The notes under the pieces are model-generated. The model had not been told where the DNA came from. It did not search any database and was given only the letters and a program-made list of their open reading frames with translations. A DNA stretch of 39,041 bases from Planctomycetaceae bacterium (GTDB taxonomy: Bacteria; Planctomycetota; Planctomycetia; Planctomycetales; Planctomycetaceae): positions 1 to 39,041 of the forward strand of contig JAKFVC010000182.1 in the NCBI GenBank assembly GCA_021732415.1, read 5' to 3'. Below are positions 19,001 to 25,986 of this stretch, in pieces; within the stretch, counting starts at the first letter, position 1; each line of letters starts with the position of its first letter. The position numbers and the translations under genes were made by a program.

Positions 19001-19793
19001 CACGATGGCCGCGAGTGTCGACGCCGAACTCGCCAAGGCCCAGGTGAATGGGACACCTACAGACATCAAGCTTTCGGCAACCACCATCGCGGAGAATAAT
19101 CTCGTCAATGCCATGGTCGGGACGTTGAGTGCTACCGATCCAGATATCGGCGACACATTCACGTACACGCTCGTGCCTGGCGCGGGAGCTGTGGACAATG
19201 GCAACTTCTCCATCAGCGGTACCACCTTGATGGTCATCCCCCGCACGGACTTTGAAACCAAAAGCAGTTACTCCATCCGGGTTCAAGTCGAGGACCAGGG
19301 CGGGCTGATGTTCCAGAAAATGTTCACCATCACGGTGATTAATTTGAACGAAGCACCGACCATCGTCTTAAATGTGCAACCTCTTGTTTACCGTGTTTCA
19401 GCGAGGAAAGTCGCGACCATTGACAGCTTTGCCATGTTGTCGGACTTGGACGCCCCAACGCCGATGTTTGCCGGTTCCGTGCTGCGGGTGTCAGGTCAAT
19501 CGAGCAAGGACACGCTGTCGATTATGAAGCAGAACGGCATCAGCACCCGGGGGAAAAATGTGATGTTCGGTACGACCATCATTGGGACGGTGGCCGGTGG
19601 TACGAAGGGAGCTCCTCTCACAATTCAATTGAACGGAGCGGCAACGTCGAATTCAGTTCAGAATCTAATGCGGAGTCTGGGGTTCGAGTCCACCGATCAA
19701 GTTGCCGGCAACCGCATGATTCGAATCCAGATCACCAACATTGGCGGCGCGAATACAAACCAGGCCACAAAGCTCATCCAAGTGGCACGTTAA
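13008..19793 (+). CDS. Giant secreted surface protein with DUF11-like repeats
   Basis: This 2261-residue protein starts at 13008, where AGGA stands six bases upstream; the frame is open further 5' but that part is not needed. The N-terminus is basic and carries LEDRLLLA (34-41), an LEPRxLL-type motif found at the start of planctomycete exported proteins in place of a simple signal peptide. Most of the chain, about 270-2000, consists of Ig-like DUF11/isopeptide-type repeats (VDAGDTVTFTITVSNNSP, YDVVLSDVLPVGFTYV). Three modules open with a Cys-Pro-x4/5-Lys-(S/T)-(L/I)-V-T-T pattern, at about 16030, 16947 and 18550. A cadherin-like domain is at about 2015-2120 (TDIKLSATTIAENN, VINLNEAPT). The composition is Thr/Ser/Asn/Asp-rich with few Cys. 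It is probably anchored at or shed from the cell surface for adhesion or coat structure. No sortase motif is visible. Confidence 0.88.
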   Translation: MKRFSLSQWFECYHMRPKVTRRGRAARRQFVEALEDRLLLAAAPTSTLDMNLDLPGDQTSRQVLVGEDTMFSVTFDNTGNALGYGPFVDLIVDYKGADGVPQFPSSYFSPGSPPSFVTPFTGSPDGLGVDTSGAGINQLISATTYGQSLELEFVQFDATGHATHPFAKDNVGNPVIVTGPAGDVLVAARLPFGSFADDQPPAPVLFTAHVSSLADVGVNLAVQARSGFEFGTTPEDDAAAGDLSLLEAGGFHQGSVTPEVFIISKINLAHEGETATGPNFAQQWQITVDVAAGQTVTNVDVSDSLPGNVVFVNGSLVASPAAVLTLPGPTPSTTAVLKAKFASLTGVAGPDASVTFSFYVPELDASINPVLDPTTGAPSASINTATATGNWVPTDTRDHANLPGSGLPIAVASGPATNSLADKSIAIQKSVAIVTDVGAAGPTPLDILEYSLAFQISDYFGFEDLVIDDFYSDGQLLNGTPTLDITTNGSTTAVPLNFVLNTNYTNTFTPDGNPVTHDSRHLHFDVSGLMNSSSLGTGQLLGGLFTPSTSNDGPTTGLLRFRTQIQESYQEFQQGVTPSLDEHDELFNAVVITGELLDASRSVAGATQSDDSSVLFQVPVGTFTKTIYAINGNVLSPSVPPGLPPHVSPGDTVTYRLQYRLTTGDFEDFHLRDFLPHPKLLADDADADGVIGPNWTLVSGLPLPGQYSTSGTVPAPVTVSVDSTSNSLEWDFGTRVDLNNAPDTIDILFTVTATSLLFADGLFLTNEGESTHHDTHLHTVDATSLVQIISSEPNLLITKGVVATDNDNLDHGVFAPALPNASFSDPGSAGFRYTGGSITSANLPSLINSNLSNVDASDLVTFAIAVENIGSDPQGAFDVMLQDVIPAGFHIPAGGLNLTVTDGTSAVLTWTGALFGAGLELTDPNSTTGALDNFNPFIAGKNILFITYDLEANSAPQSPLGMSPVEACETITNTATLLAYSSRDGGAATPGQNYVSDLVTDSATVTIACPTVTKSLVTTGIGPFGNTQAVIGESATFIIRLIVPEGVTSNIALVDLLPPGMAYLSSFFFGMPSDVSISGSTTAIPSGTGATFSLGTVTNTNTNNNQPEILMFSLTAVVLDVASNQDGTLLVNQAAFSVDGDLHSPVSSAPVTVIEPVLQVDKIVDQSSGVDAGDTVTFTITVSNNSPSSTDAYDVVLSDVLPVGFTYVANSLTFSGTAPAPSASGVSGGAITVNWASIPLNSSSIFTFQATLDLSVTPCEELTNTADVTWTSLPGPHGLLVGGNPDSTERDGTGGSKPYNDYFAADSATEMVDCPVLEKSIVTTSEASTIWNNVAVGEIVRYRLLTIIPEGTSPSFQVIDNLPAGMMFLDDGTAKASLVSDAGFTSGLIGANATLMSTPLTYGLLDGAISTSSTINDDTYSDGTDAYFKLGTLVNNDSDANLEFVVVEFNALVLNTLSNQASVSLMNCFTVTIQPCVDFKLGVEDTYSLRNINETTSLSAGLQQRLSNLGVLPVNVKGYDDLTPNQVFADSFIGLPTGITGAELRIGLRPHADIPGDDSLVLGVYDAAGIPIVVSGAGNTSLFSPFLGTGNGSPSLLNNAWTTTSYPTGTVLTLDLANLPNGMSLLAALNAGGKLDIYTQDDTAVDFIELCVTSDLSPAIQVGEESNCVDVVVVEPELINIGKEYTSQTAPDGTFSVNYEVSFTNASGPFSSTAFDVRIDDPLSPFFILDTANLVVKRNGLYTLVNNIDMVNVSTSNHVDLTINQLAPGDTIQLFYTVFVTSAIQPCQHITNTANVTYTSLPGDQGSVPNPTGSVTPGASGSMTGERNGTGAPLNDYFDMSVATITADCPEISKTIVTTSNPLTGSNQYNPAVTDLDVGEVVTYQVTFTLPVGTTSPAILTDNLPTGLAGIIKYVTSTIVSIGSSISSGPAVVPVVSDTDGDLNNDRVSYNFGTRTVMAGALATRQVTVQIVGQVVNSVLNPLGKVLTNTASLYYGLGTMAASVDAELAKAQVNGTPTDIKLSATTIAENNLVNAMVGTLSATDPDIGDTFTYTLVPGAGAVDNGNFSISGTTLMVIPRTDFETKSSYSIRVQVEDQGGLMFQKMFTITVINLNEAPTIVLNVQPLVYRVSARKVATIDSFAMLSDLDAPTPMFAGSVLRVSGQSSKDTLSIMKQNGISTRGKNVMFGTTIIGTVAGGTKGAPLTIQLNGAATSNSVQNLMRSLGFESTDQVAGNRMIRIQITNIGGANTNQATKLIQVAR

Positions 19794-19859
19794 GATCCGC
19801 GAGGACCTGCACTCAACTTGCTTGTTCGAACCGGGAGCTGGATCGGCGTTACCCTGCGC

Positions 19860-20558
19860 TCACTTGATTACAGATGGCTGATGCTCATCAAGCTTTCGAC
19901 GAATCGCATCCGGCAGTTTTGGATTCCGTTTCAGACTCTTCCGAATCCATTCGTTCTCGAGATCGCGACCAACCGTCGCCAGATCATGATCAACCATCGC
20001 TTGCAAGACGTCCTCGGGAGTATCAGGCCTCCTGGCCAGGATCATGAGTGTTCCTGAATTCTGCCGATAGTAAAGTTCTCGCAAGAGCTCGGGTGGCGAA
20101 TGGGGGTTTGCCGCAATCCGGTTATCGAGTTCATAGCCCCCCATGTTGTCTGGAAATTGCAGCAACTGCTCCAACCGCTTGGGGGATGTTGAGGGATCCC
20201 GCGACTCGGCGAGTGCCTGCTGCTTGAGTTGGATTTTCCAGGTCTCCATATGAATTCCGTAGCCCCATCCCAACAGTAGAACTACGCCCAGCATGATTCT
20301 CCAACGTGGCTTCCATGCGAAGAACAACACCCCCACCGCCACGGCGCCGCCGACAAACCAATACAGCAGTTTCGCCACCAGAAACATGAACCAGATCCCC
20401 ATTTGGGGGTCTGACCCATACTCGTGCATCAAGGCCATTTCGCTGGTGATCCTGTGGACGACCAGAGCCACCATCCCTAGGAGCACGAGCAATCCGCCCC
20501 ATTTTCTGCTCAGGACAGAAGTTCGATCCGGAGTGTGTGCTGTCGTGGTTGCTGTCAT
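19860..20558 (-). CDS. Membrane protein with LRV-like repeats
   Basis: I place the start at the ATG at 20558 (232 residues) because GGAG lies eight bases upstream; the frame extends 40 codons further without protein-like character. Three hydrophobic segments lie at about 20-38, 54-82 and 87-103. The C-terminal cytoplasmic or periplasmic tail has four helical repeats with an x-P-x-x-(x)-P signature: D121-P to P126, N151-P to P155, R177-P to P181, N212-P to P216, each followed by a leucine-rich helix (ELLRELY, DVLQAMV). These resemble leucine-rich repeat variant (LRV) repeats, which are protein-binding solenoids. The gene is divergent from the TetR regulator about 200 bases away and may share its operators. 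The function is unknown. Confidence 0.72.
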   Translation of the reverse strand: MTATTTAHTPDRTSVLSRKWGGLLVLLGMVALVVHRITSEMALMHEYGSDPQMGIWFMFLVAKLLYWFVGGAVAVGVLFFAWKPRWRIMLGVVLLLGWGYGIHMETWKIQLKQQALAESRDPSTSPKRLEQLLQFPDNMGGYELDNRIAANPHSPPELLRELYYRQNSGTLMILARRPDTPEDVLQAMVDHDLATVGRDLENEWIRKSLKRNPKLPDAIRRKLDEHQPSVIK

Positions 20559-20689
20559 TGCAGATGTCTCCGGGAGAAAGCTTTCAGTTGGGACGCTGTC
20601 GGTCCCAAGGTGCCGCGGAACCAGTCGAGTGACCAGGGCAGATTTCCAGCGGAAAAGGCCGCTGAGATGGCGACTCACTCCAACGACTC

Positions 20690-20738
20690 AATGTTGACAG
20701 TCGCAACATTACATTCAGGAGTTGACACTGTCAACATT
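20690..20738. promoter_or_regulatory. Tandem TetR-type operators
   Basis: AATGTTGACAGT (20690-20701) and ACTGTCAACATT (20727-20738) form a perfect 12-bp inverted repeat. Each half also forms its own site: GTTGACA-C-TGTCAAC at 20721-20735 is a perfect 7-1-7 palindrome, and AATGTTG...CAACATT at 20690-20710 is a second dyad. The centres are about 28 bp apart. This is a plausible binding site for the TetR dimer encoded immediately downstream, controlling its own gene and possibly the divergent membrane protein gene. Confidence 0.75.
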
Positions 20739-20749
20739 GTTCCGATAAT
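20722..20749 (+). promoter_or_regulatory. Sigma70-like promoter of the TetR gene
   Basis: TTGACA (20722-20727) and GATAAT (20744-20749) are 16 bp apart and match the sigma70 consensus at 6/6 and 5/6. The -35 box lies inside the perfect palindrome at 20721-20735. Transcription would begin near 20756, about two bases before the ATG at 20758, implying a leaderless or nearly leaderless mRNA. Confidence 0.7.
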
Positions 20750-20757
20750 AATCTGAC

Positions 20758-21405
20758 ATGAAAACAACAAGGCCTGCCGCCGCTCCCGCCAAAGCGGCTT
20801 ATCATCACGGTGATCTCCGCCGGAGCCTGCTCGATGCGGCACTGGGGCTCGTCGCGTCACACGGTGTGCAGGGATTCACGCTGAGGGAAGCTGCCCGGGC
20901 GGCGAATGTCTCGCACAACGCCCCGTATCGACATTTTCCCAGTCGCACTCACCTGTTGGTCGAGCTGGCGACCGAAGGACAAGGCCATCTGCTGAACGCC
21001 CTGGAAGCCGCAGTTGCTCGAACTGCTGACCATCGCGACCGCATCGTCCGGATGGGGATCGCCTATATGGAATTTGCGATCTCGCACGCCGCCCACTTCC
21101 GCGTGATGTTTTCCAGCGACGTGGCCCGCAACCGCACCGCAGACCTGACGGCCGCCCAGAATGCGACATTTCAGTTTTTTGAAAGCGAATTGCTGGCCAG
21201 CGAGCAGGCTGGACTGATCCGTAAGGGGGCCGTGCAGCAACACGCCCTCGTCGGTTGGTCGGCGTTGCACGGGGCCGCGCTGCTGGTTCTCGACGGCGTC
21301 CTCGACAACACCGCGATTGCGGCGCGCCGGAAACCTCGTGAGATTGCCAGTCTGGTCCTGGAGTCGCTGCTTAAGGGGATTCTCAACCCCGGTGGAAACG
21401 CGTGA
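20758..21405 (+). CDS. TetR/AcrR family regulator, WHG-type C-terminus
   Basis: This 215-residue regulator has the TetR DNA-binding domain at about 14-75: YHHGDLRRSLLDAALGLVAS, then GFTLREAARAANVSHNAPYRHF, where the second helix is the recognition helix. The C-terminal ligand/dimer domain contains a W-x5-HG pattern (GWSALHGAALLVLDG, about 161-175), typical of TetR members with a WHG domain. The start at 20758 follows a consensus-like promoter so closely that no Shine-Dalgarno can be present. Two dyads overlap the promoter, so autorepression is likely. The divergent LRV membrane protein is the obvious second target. The ligand is unknown. Confidence 0.92.
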   Translation: MKTTRPAAAPAKAAYHHGDLRRSLLDAALGLVASHGVQGFTLREAARAANVSHNAPYRHFPSRTHLLVELATEGQGHLLNALEAAVARTADHRDRIVRMGIAYMEFAISHAAHFRVMFSSDVARNRTADLTAAQNATFQFFESELLASEQAGLIRKGAVQQHALVGWSALHGAALLVLDGVLDNTAIAARRKPREIASLVLESLLKGILNPGGNA

Positions 21406-21418
21406 AAGAGCAAGGTAG

Positions 21419-21435
21419 GTCAGGCTGTGCCTGAC
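21419..21435. terminator. Short hairpin between convergent genes
   Basis: GTCAGGC (21419-21425) and GCCTGAC (21429-21435) pair around a 3-base loop in the 38-bp space between the TetR gene and the convergent small membrane protein gene. No T-tract is present, so bidirectional termination is only suggested by position. Confidence 0.45.
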
Positions 21436-21443
21436 GCTATTGA

Positions 21444-21713
21444 TTACTGAGGCGATTGTTTCAACTTCCCGGCTGCATTAATGATCGCGTTGGCTTCTGC
21501 CATGGTTAGCACGCCGTCCGTCATCGCTCGGTCGAGCACAGGTTGGAGAGCCGGATTTCGCTGCACGATCGTTCGAATGCCTTGTTCAAGTCCCGGGTCG
21601 ACTGAACGATAAGCAACGCGATACGACACGAGCAACATGACTCCGGCAACAACCGCCACAAGCGCGATTGCAATCTTGCCGATCCATTGATTCACATGAT
21701 TCATACAAGTCAC
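21444..21713 (-). CDS. Small single-span membrane protein
   Basis: This 89-residue protein (GTG start at 21713, or 86 residues from the ATG at 21704) has one strong membrane segment at about 12-31 (IGKIAIALVAVVAGVMLLVSY). A soluble helical tail of some 55 residues follows, ending with GVLTMAEANAIINAAGKL. The tail has no recognised domain. The hydrophobic anchor, sensible composition and absence of an overlapping better frame support a real gene. It lies between the TetR gene (convergent) and the CBM9-like gene, which is on the same strand and ends upstream of it, so it could be cotranscribed with the latter. Function unknown. Confidence 0.6.
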   Translation of the reverse strand: MTCMNHVNQWIGKIAIALVAVVAGVMLLVSYRVAYRSVDPGLEQGIRTIVQRNPALQPVLDRAMTDGVLTMAEANAIINAAGKLKQSPQ

Positions 21714-21776
21714 GCTCGGATCACGTTGAAGCTGAATTGAGCCCGCCGGGTGTCCCAGAGTCGATCAACGCCTGGC

Positions 21777-22568
21777 TTATTCAAACGTAAGGGTTCCGAA
21801 ATACTTAGGGATGTGGAATTGGGGTTTGGCGTTGGTCACAGGGGACCACGTCAGCCAGTGGGGGTGGCTGGAGTCGTCCGCGCACTTGTAGAAATTGGCT
21901 CGCCAGGTGATGCCGGGCTTGGGGCGTTCAAATTTGGCGTGTTTTTCTAGCAGACTTAGAGGAATTTTGTATTCCAGGGTCCAGGTCGTCGCACCGGCGA
22001 TCTCGGGATCGATGGGGCCTTTCAAAGAGCTTGCCGTGACGATGCTGGAAAAGTCGTCGGCCGTGAACTTGTTGAATGTGGTGCCGGCGACATTCGCGTG
22101 CAGCAGTTTGAGCCCGGCACAATTGGTTTCGAGGTTGAAGTAGTCCAGCTCCTTCCCCGCGCCGCCGGGCGCGAAAAAGAACTCGACACAACTATCGCGC
22201 CAGATGTCCTGCTGATGCTCCGTGCGCTTCGCCAGCACATATTTGTCCTCGACCTTCCAGATGATGTAGATATGGTGGTCGTCGTAGGCGACCTTCGCCT
22301 GGGCTTTGGGCTGATGCGTCGGCGCGTCTCCCATGTAGTACTCGATGGTCAGCGGCGTCACACCCTTCCAGGCCGCTTTGTTCCAGTCGGCATCGATGGT
22401 CGGATTGTCTTTCATCCGCTGAGCACGATAGGTGTTCTGCTTGACCGGGGGCGAACTGGCCCAGCCGACGCGTTTCGTTTCGCCGGGCTTTGGAGGGTCC
22501 TCTCCCGCGTCCACCTGTGAAACATTCGCCGCCGCTAGTGCCAGTAGACTCACGATGATTTTTTGCAT
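21777..22568 (-). CDS. Secreted CBM9-like carbohydrate-binding protein
   Basis: This 263-residue protein has a signal peptide (residues 1-21, cleavage probably after VDA). A single domain resembling the carbohydrate-binding family 9 / DOMON-like fold follows: NPTIDADWNKAAWKGVTPL, KVAYDDHHIYIIWKVEDKYV, IWRDSCVEFFFAPGG, YFNLETNCAGLKLL and WTLEYKIPLSLLEKH, in the usual order of these beta-sandwich proteins. It probably binds a sugar or haem-like ligand outside the cytoplasm; ligand residues cannot be assigned by eye. It is divergent from the PSCyt1/DUF1549 gene, separated by a 339-base region, which suggests a shared role in polysaccharide or organic matter use. Confidence 0.82.
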   Translation of the reverse strand: MQKIIVSLLALAAANVSQVDAGEDPPKPGETKRVGWASSPPVKQNTYRAQRMKDNPTIDADWNKAAWKGVTPLTIEYYMGDAPTHQPKAQAKVAYDDHHIYIIWKVEDKYVLAKRTEHQQDIWRDSCVEFFFAPGGAGKELDYFNLETNCAGLKLLHANVAGTTFNKFTADDFSSIVTASSLKGPIDPEIAGATTWTLEYKIPLSLLEKHAKFERPKPGITWRANFYKCADDSSHPHWLTWSPVTNAKPQFHIPKYFGTLTFE

Positions 22569-22907
22569 TTCACACCTTGGTAAGAGCTTGTCGGTGCCGG
22601 TTCAATCAGAGAGACTCGCCGATTGCCTCGGCTGCCTACAGAGCAGACGGTAGACGCAGTTCAGACCAGACAATGGAGAGTCGAGTATAGCTTGAACTTA
22701 TTGAGACGATAGTCTTGCGGACTTTTGCAGTTTCGCGGGGTGGTCCGTTGTCGTGGTATGGCGATACACAAGCTGTTGTTCGGTAAACGGCTATGGTATT
22801 GTAAACGATCGTTCAAATTCAGAGGCAGGCGGAAGCTATCAATAGGGCAATTGATGGAGTACGAACTGCTGTGCCGTGGCCCGGAAGATGCAGTCAGTGA
22901 GTGACTT
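22569..22907. promoter_or_regulatory. Divergent intergenic region
   Basis: This region must carry promoters for both the CBM9-like gene (minus) and the PSCyt1 gene (plus). I find no consensus pair. A 10-bp perfect palindrome, AACGATCGTT, lies at 22804-22813, and GTAAACG occurs twice, at 22783-22789 and 22801-22807, which could be a regulator site. No small gene is evident. Confidence 0.3.
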
Positions 22908-25900
22908 GTGAAACTTCAACTCGCGCTCCAAAGAAACCTCCTTCGCGGTGCACTGCTGTGGACCGTATTGGGGGGCATGGTGCTCTCGCTCGCTGCGCCG
23001 AACCTCCGTAGTGGCGAGGATCTTCCGGCGAATGCTCCAACCTACGCGAAGACCATTCAACCGTTGCTGCAGAAGCGATGTTACTCGTGTCATAGCGGCA
23101 AAGGGACGAAGGGTGGGTTGCGTCTCGATTCTCGGACCGCCGCCCTGCAGGGAGGGAACTCGGGGCCGGTCATCGAACCCGGCAAGAGTGGCTCCAGCGA
23201 ATTGCTGGCCCGCGTGACCTCGGACGATGACGAGCTGCGGATGCCGCCCAAGGGGGAACGACTCTCGAAAGAGGAAATCGCCAGTCTGCGACAGTGGATC
23301 GACGCCGGTGCCGATTGGCCCGCCACGGGCGAAGTTGAAGTCGTGGAACAGCATTGGTCGCTGAAACCGCTCACGGCGGTTGCGGTGCCTCTACAAGCGG
23401 CCGGTGGTCATCCGCTCGATGCGTTTGTCGATGCGAAGCTCGCGCAGAAATCGCTCAAGCGGTCGCCGCCTGCGGATCGACGAACTTTGATCCGGAGGCT
23501 GACGTTTGACCTCACTGGATTGCCGCCCACTCCGGAAGAGACCAAGGCGTTCGTCGAGGACCCCGCCCCCCAGGCCTATGAGAAACTTGTTAATCGACTG
23601 CTGGCCAGCCCGCGCTACGGCGAACAGTGGGCGCGTCACTGGCTGGACGTCGCGCAGTACGCGGACACGCACGGCAACGACCACGACTACTACCGGCCCA
23701 ACGCCTGGCCGTACCGCGATTATGTCATCCAGGCGTTGAATGCTGACAAACCGTATTCGCGGTTCGTGGCGGAACAGATCGCGGGTGACGTGTTGTTTCC
23801 CGAGGATTCGCAGGCCACAGTGGCGCTCGGCTTCCTGGCCGCTGGTCCGTGGGATCAAACGTTGATCGCCGGGATTCGCGAGGACACCGTTGATCATCAG
23901 ATGGGCCGGAACCTGGATCGCGACAACATGGTCAGCACCGTGATGGGTACCTTCACGAGTCTGACGGTCCACTGTGCCCGCTGTCACAACCACAAGTTCG
24001 ACCCCATCACACAGCGCGAGTATTACGCCTTGCAAGCGGTCTTCGCGGGCGTGGACCGTGCCGATCGGCCGTTCGATGCAGATCCAAAGCTCCACGCGCG
24101 TCGGAGAGAACTTCTGACGCGCAAGCATCAGATCGCTGCGAAAGAAGTCGACAATCTGGCGACGCTCGATTCGCCCGAGATGGCGGCGAAGATCGTCGAA
24201 CTTGCGAAGCATTCGCGATGGGAGTTGCTCGAGGTGCTGAAGGTCGCAGCCGCCGAGGGGACGGTGTTCACGAGAGAAGACGATCAATCGTGGTTTGTCA
24301 GCGGCGCGCGTCCGGATAAGGACACGTTCACGATCGCGGCCAGGACAAAACTGAAGGGTGTGCGTGCCTTGCGACTAGAGGTCCTGCCCGACAAGCGATT
24401 GCCGCAAGGTGGGCCGGGGCGATACGACAATGGCAACTTCCACCTCTCTCAGTTGAGGGCGACAGCCCAGCCCGTCGACGCCGACTCCAAGGCTGCCGTG
24501 CCGCTGGAGCTATCGCGGGTGATTGCCGATCACTCGGATGCGGGCGACGTGGTCGCGAACGCACTGGATGGAAACCCCGACACCTTCTGGAGCATCAACC
24601 CGCAATACAACCAACCGCACGAGGCGGTCTTTGAACTTAAGGAGCCGGCTGGCTTCGACGCGGGAACAGAGCTCACAATTCAACTGGAATTCGCAGGCAA
24701 GCCGGGACACCAGATCGGTCGGTTCCGACTATCTGCGACCATGCAAGCGGTGCCCGCGACGCAGACCGCTCCGATGCGGAGCCTGCTGCCGCCGGCGATC
24801 GTGTCGATTCTGAACTTGCCTGCGGAACAGCAGACACTCGAACAGCGCCGCGAGTTGGCCTTCTACATTCTCGGCAGAGAAGTGGAGCAAGAACTCGCGG
24901 CATTGCCTCCGCCTCAAGTGGTCTATGCTGCCACGCGCGACTTCACACCGGCGGGCAGCTTTAAACCTTCGCTGAAGCCGCGACCGATTCATTTGCTGGC
25001 CCGCGGCGACATTACCAAACCGGGTGAGCTCATCGGTCCGGGGACGACCGCGTGCGTGCCCAATCTGCCGGGAGTGCTTACCATCCCGAATGCCGAGGAC
25101 GAATCACTGCGTCGCGCGGCGCTCGCCAGATGGCTGATTGACGACCGCAATGTACTCGTGTGGCGGAGTATTGTGAACCGTGTCTGGCACTACCACTTCG
25201 GCCGTGGCCTGTGCGACACGCCCAACGATTTCGGCAAGATGGGTGGCGTTCCCAGTCATCCGGAAATGCTTGACTGGTTGGCAATGTGGTTCCGTGATGA
25301 CGCCAAGGGTTCGCTGAAGTCACTGCACCGGTTGATCGTGACGAGCGCGACTTACCAGCAGAGTTCCCTCGCGAAAGATCAGGCGACCGCGGTGTCGCTG
25401 GACTCCGAAAATCGGCTGCTCTGGCGCATGAACCGTGCGAGGCTCACGGGCGAGATGGTTCGGGACGCAGTCGTGCAGATGAGCGGCAAGCTCGACCTGA
25501 AAATGGGAGGGCCGTCCGTGGTGCAGTTTAAGCATCAGGACATTGCGAAGACGTTCATGCCGGTCGACGGTTCACCGGCGTTCCTCGATTACGAACATTT
25601 CGATCCGGACGCGCCGGAAAATTATCGCCGTGCGGTGTACCGTTTCGTGTTTCGCACCGTTCCCGACCCGCTGCTCGACGCGCTCGACTGTCCGGACGGT
25701 GGAGCCGCGACACCCGTTCGCAATGCTTCGGCGACTGCACTCCAGGCGCTCGTTTTCCTCAATAATAAGTTTCTCATTCGGCAGTGTGAGCACGTTGCAG
25801 CGCGCATCGCGAAAGACGTGACCCGCCCGGAAGAGCTGGCCGCGTCGGCGTTTTGTCTGATGCTGCAGCGTGTGCCGGACGAACGAGAAACTAAAGCGTT

Positions 25901-25982
25901 CACTGAGTATATCCAGATGCACGGCTTGGCTAATGCGTGCCACGTATTGCTGAACAGTAACGAGTTCCTCTACATCGACTGA
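22908..25982 (+). CDS. PSCyt1/DUF1549/DUF1553 cytochrome-type protein
   Basis: This 1024-residue exported protein, with a probable GTG start at 22908, has a hydrophobic signal (about 12-30). A planctomycete cytochrome C domain (PSCyt1) has CYSCH at 58-62, a haem c attachment site. DUF1549 (PSCyt2) starts at about 168 (DLTGLPPTPEE, RYGEQWARHWLDVAQYADTH) and contains a second CARCH at 356-360 before NHKFDPI. A discoidin-like insert at about 440-640 (NALDGNPDTFWSI) and a C-terminal DUF1553 (PSD1) from about 730 (ARWLIDDRNVLVWRSIVNRV, VTSATYQQSS) complete it. Proteins of this architecture are multiplied in Planctomycetes; a role in oxidation or degradation of complex polymers is often proposed but not demonstrated here. 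The stop is four bases before the DUF1501 gene, its regular partner. Confidence 0.93.
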   Translation: MKLQLALQRNLLRGALLWTVLGGMVLSLAAPNLRSGEDLPANAPTYAKTIQPLLQKRCYSCHSGKGTKGGLRLDSRTAALQGGNSGPVIEPGKSGSSELLARVTSDDDELRMPPKGERLSKEEIASLRQWIDAGADWPATGEVEVVEQHWSLKPLTAVAVPLQAAGGHPLDAFVDAKLAQKSLKRSPPADRRTLIRRLTFDLTGLPPTPEETKAFVEDPAPQAYEKLVNRLLASPRYGEQWARHWLDVAQYADTHGNDHDYYRPNAWPYRDYVIQALNADKPYSRFVAEQIAGDVLFPEDSQATVALGFLAAGPWDQTLIAGIREDTVDHQMGRNLDRDNMVSTVMGTFTSLTVHCARCHNHKFDPITQREYYALQAVFAGVDRADRPFDADPKLHARRRELLTRKHQIAAKEVDNLATLDSPEMAAKIVELAKHSRWELLEVLKVAAAEGTVFTREDDQSWFVSGARPDKDTFTIAARTKLKGVRALRLEVLPDKRLPQGGPGRYDNGNFHLSQLRATAQPVDADSKAAVPLELSRVIADHSDAGDVVANALDGNPDTFWSINPQYNQPHEAVFELKEPAGFDAGTELTIQLEFAGKPGHQIGRFRLSATMQAVPATQTAPMRSLLPPAIVSILNLPAEQQTLEQRRELAFYILGREVEQELAALPPPQVVYAATRDFTPAGSFKPSLKPRPIHLLARGDITKPGELIGPGTTACVPNLPGVLTIPNAEDESLRRAALARWLIDDRNVLVWRSIVNRVWHYHFGRGLCDTPNDFGKMGGVPSHPEMLDWLAMWFRDDAKGSLKSLHRLIVTSATYQQSSLAKDQATAVSLDSENRLLWRMNRARLTGEMVRDAVVQMSGKLDLKMGGPSVVQFKHQDIAKTFMPVDGSPAFLDYEHFDPDAPENYRRAVYRFVFRTVPDPLLDALDCPDGGAATPVRNASATALQALVFLNNKFLIRQCEHVAARIAKDVTRPEELAASAFCLMLQRVPDERETKAFTEYIQMHGLANACHVLLNSNEFLYID

Positions 25983-25986
25983 CACC

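Noticed and set aside
22692-22713. TTGAAC and GATAGT as a promoter of the PSCyt1 gene
   Set aside because: The boxes are only 10 bp apart, too close for sigma70.
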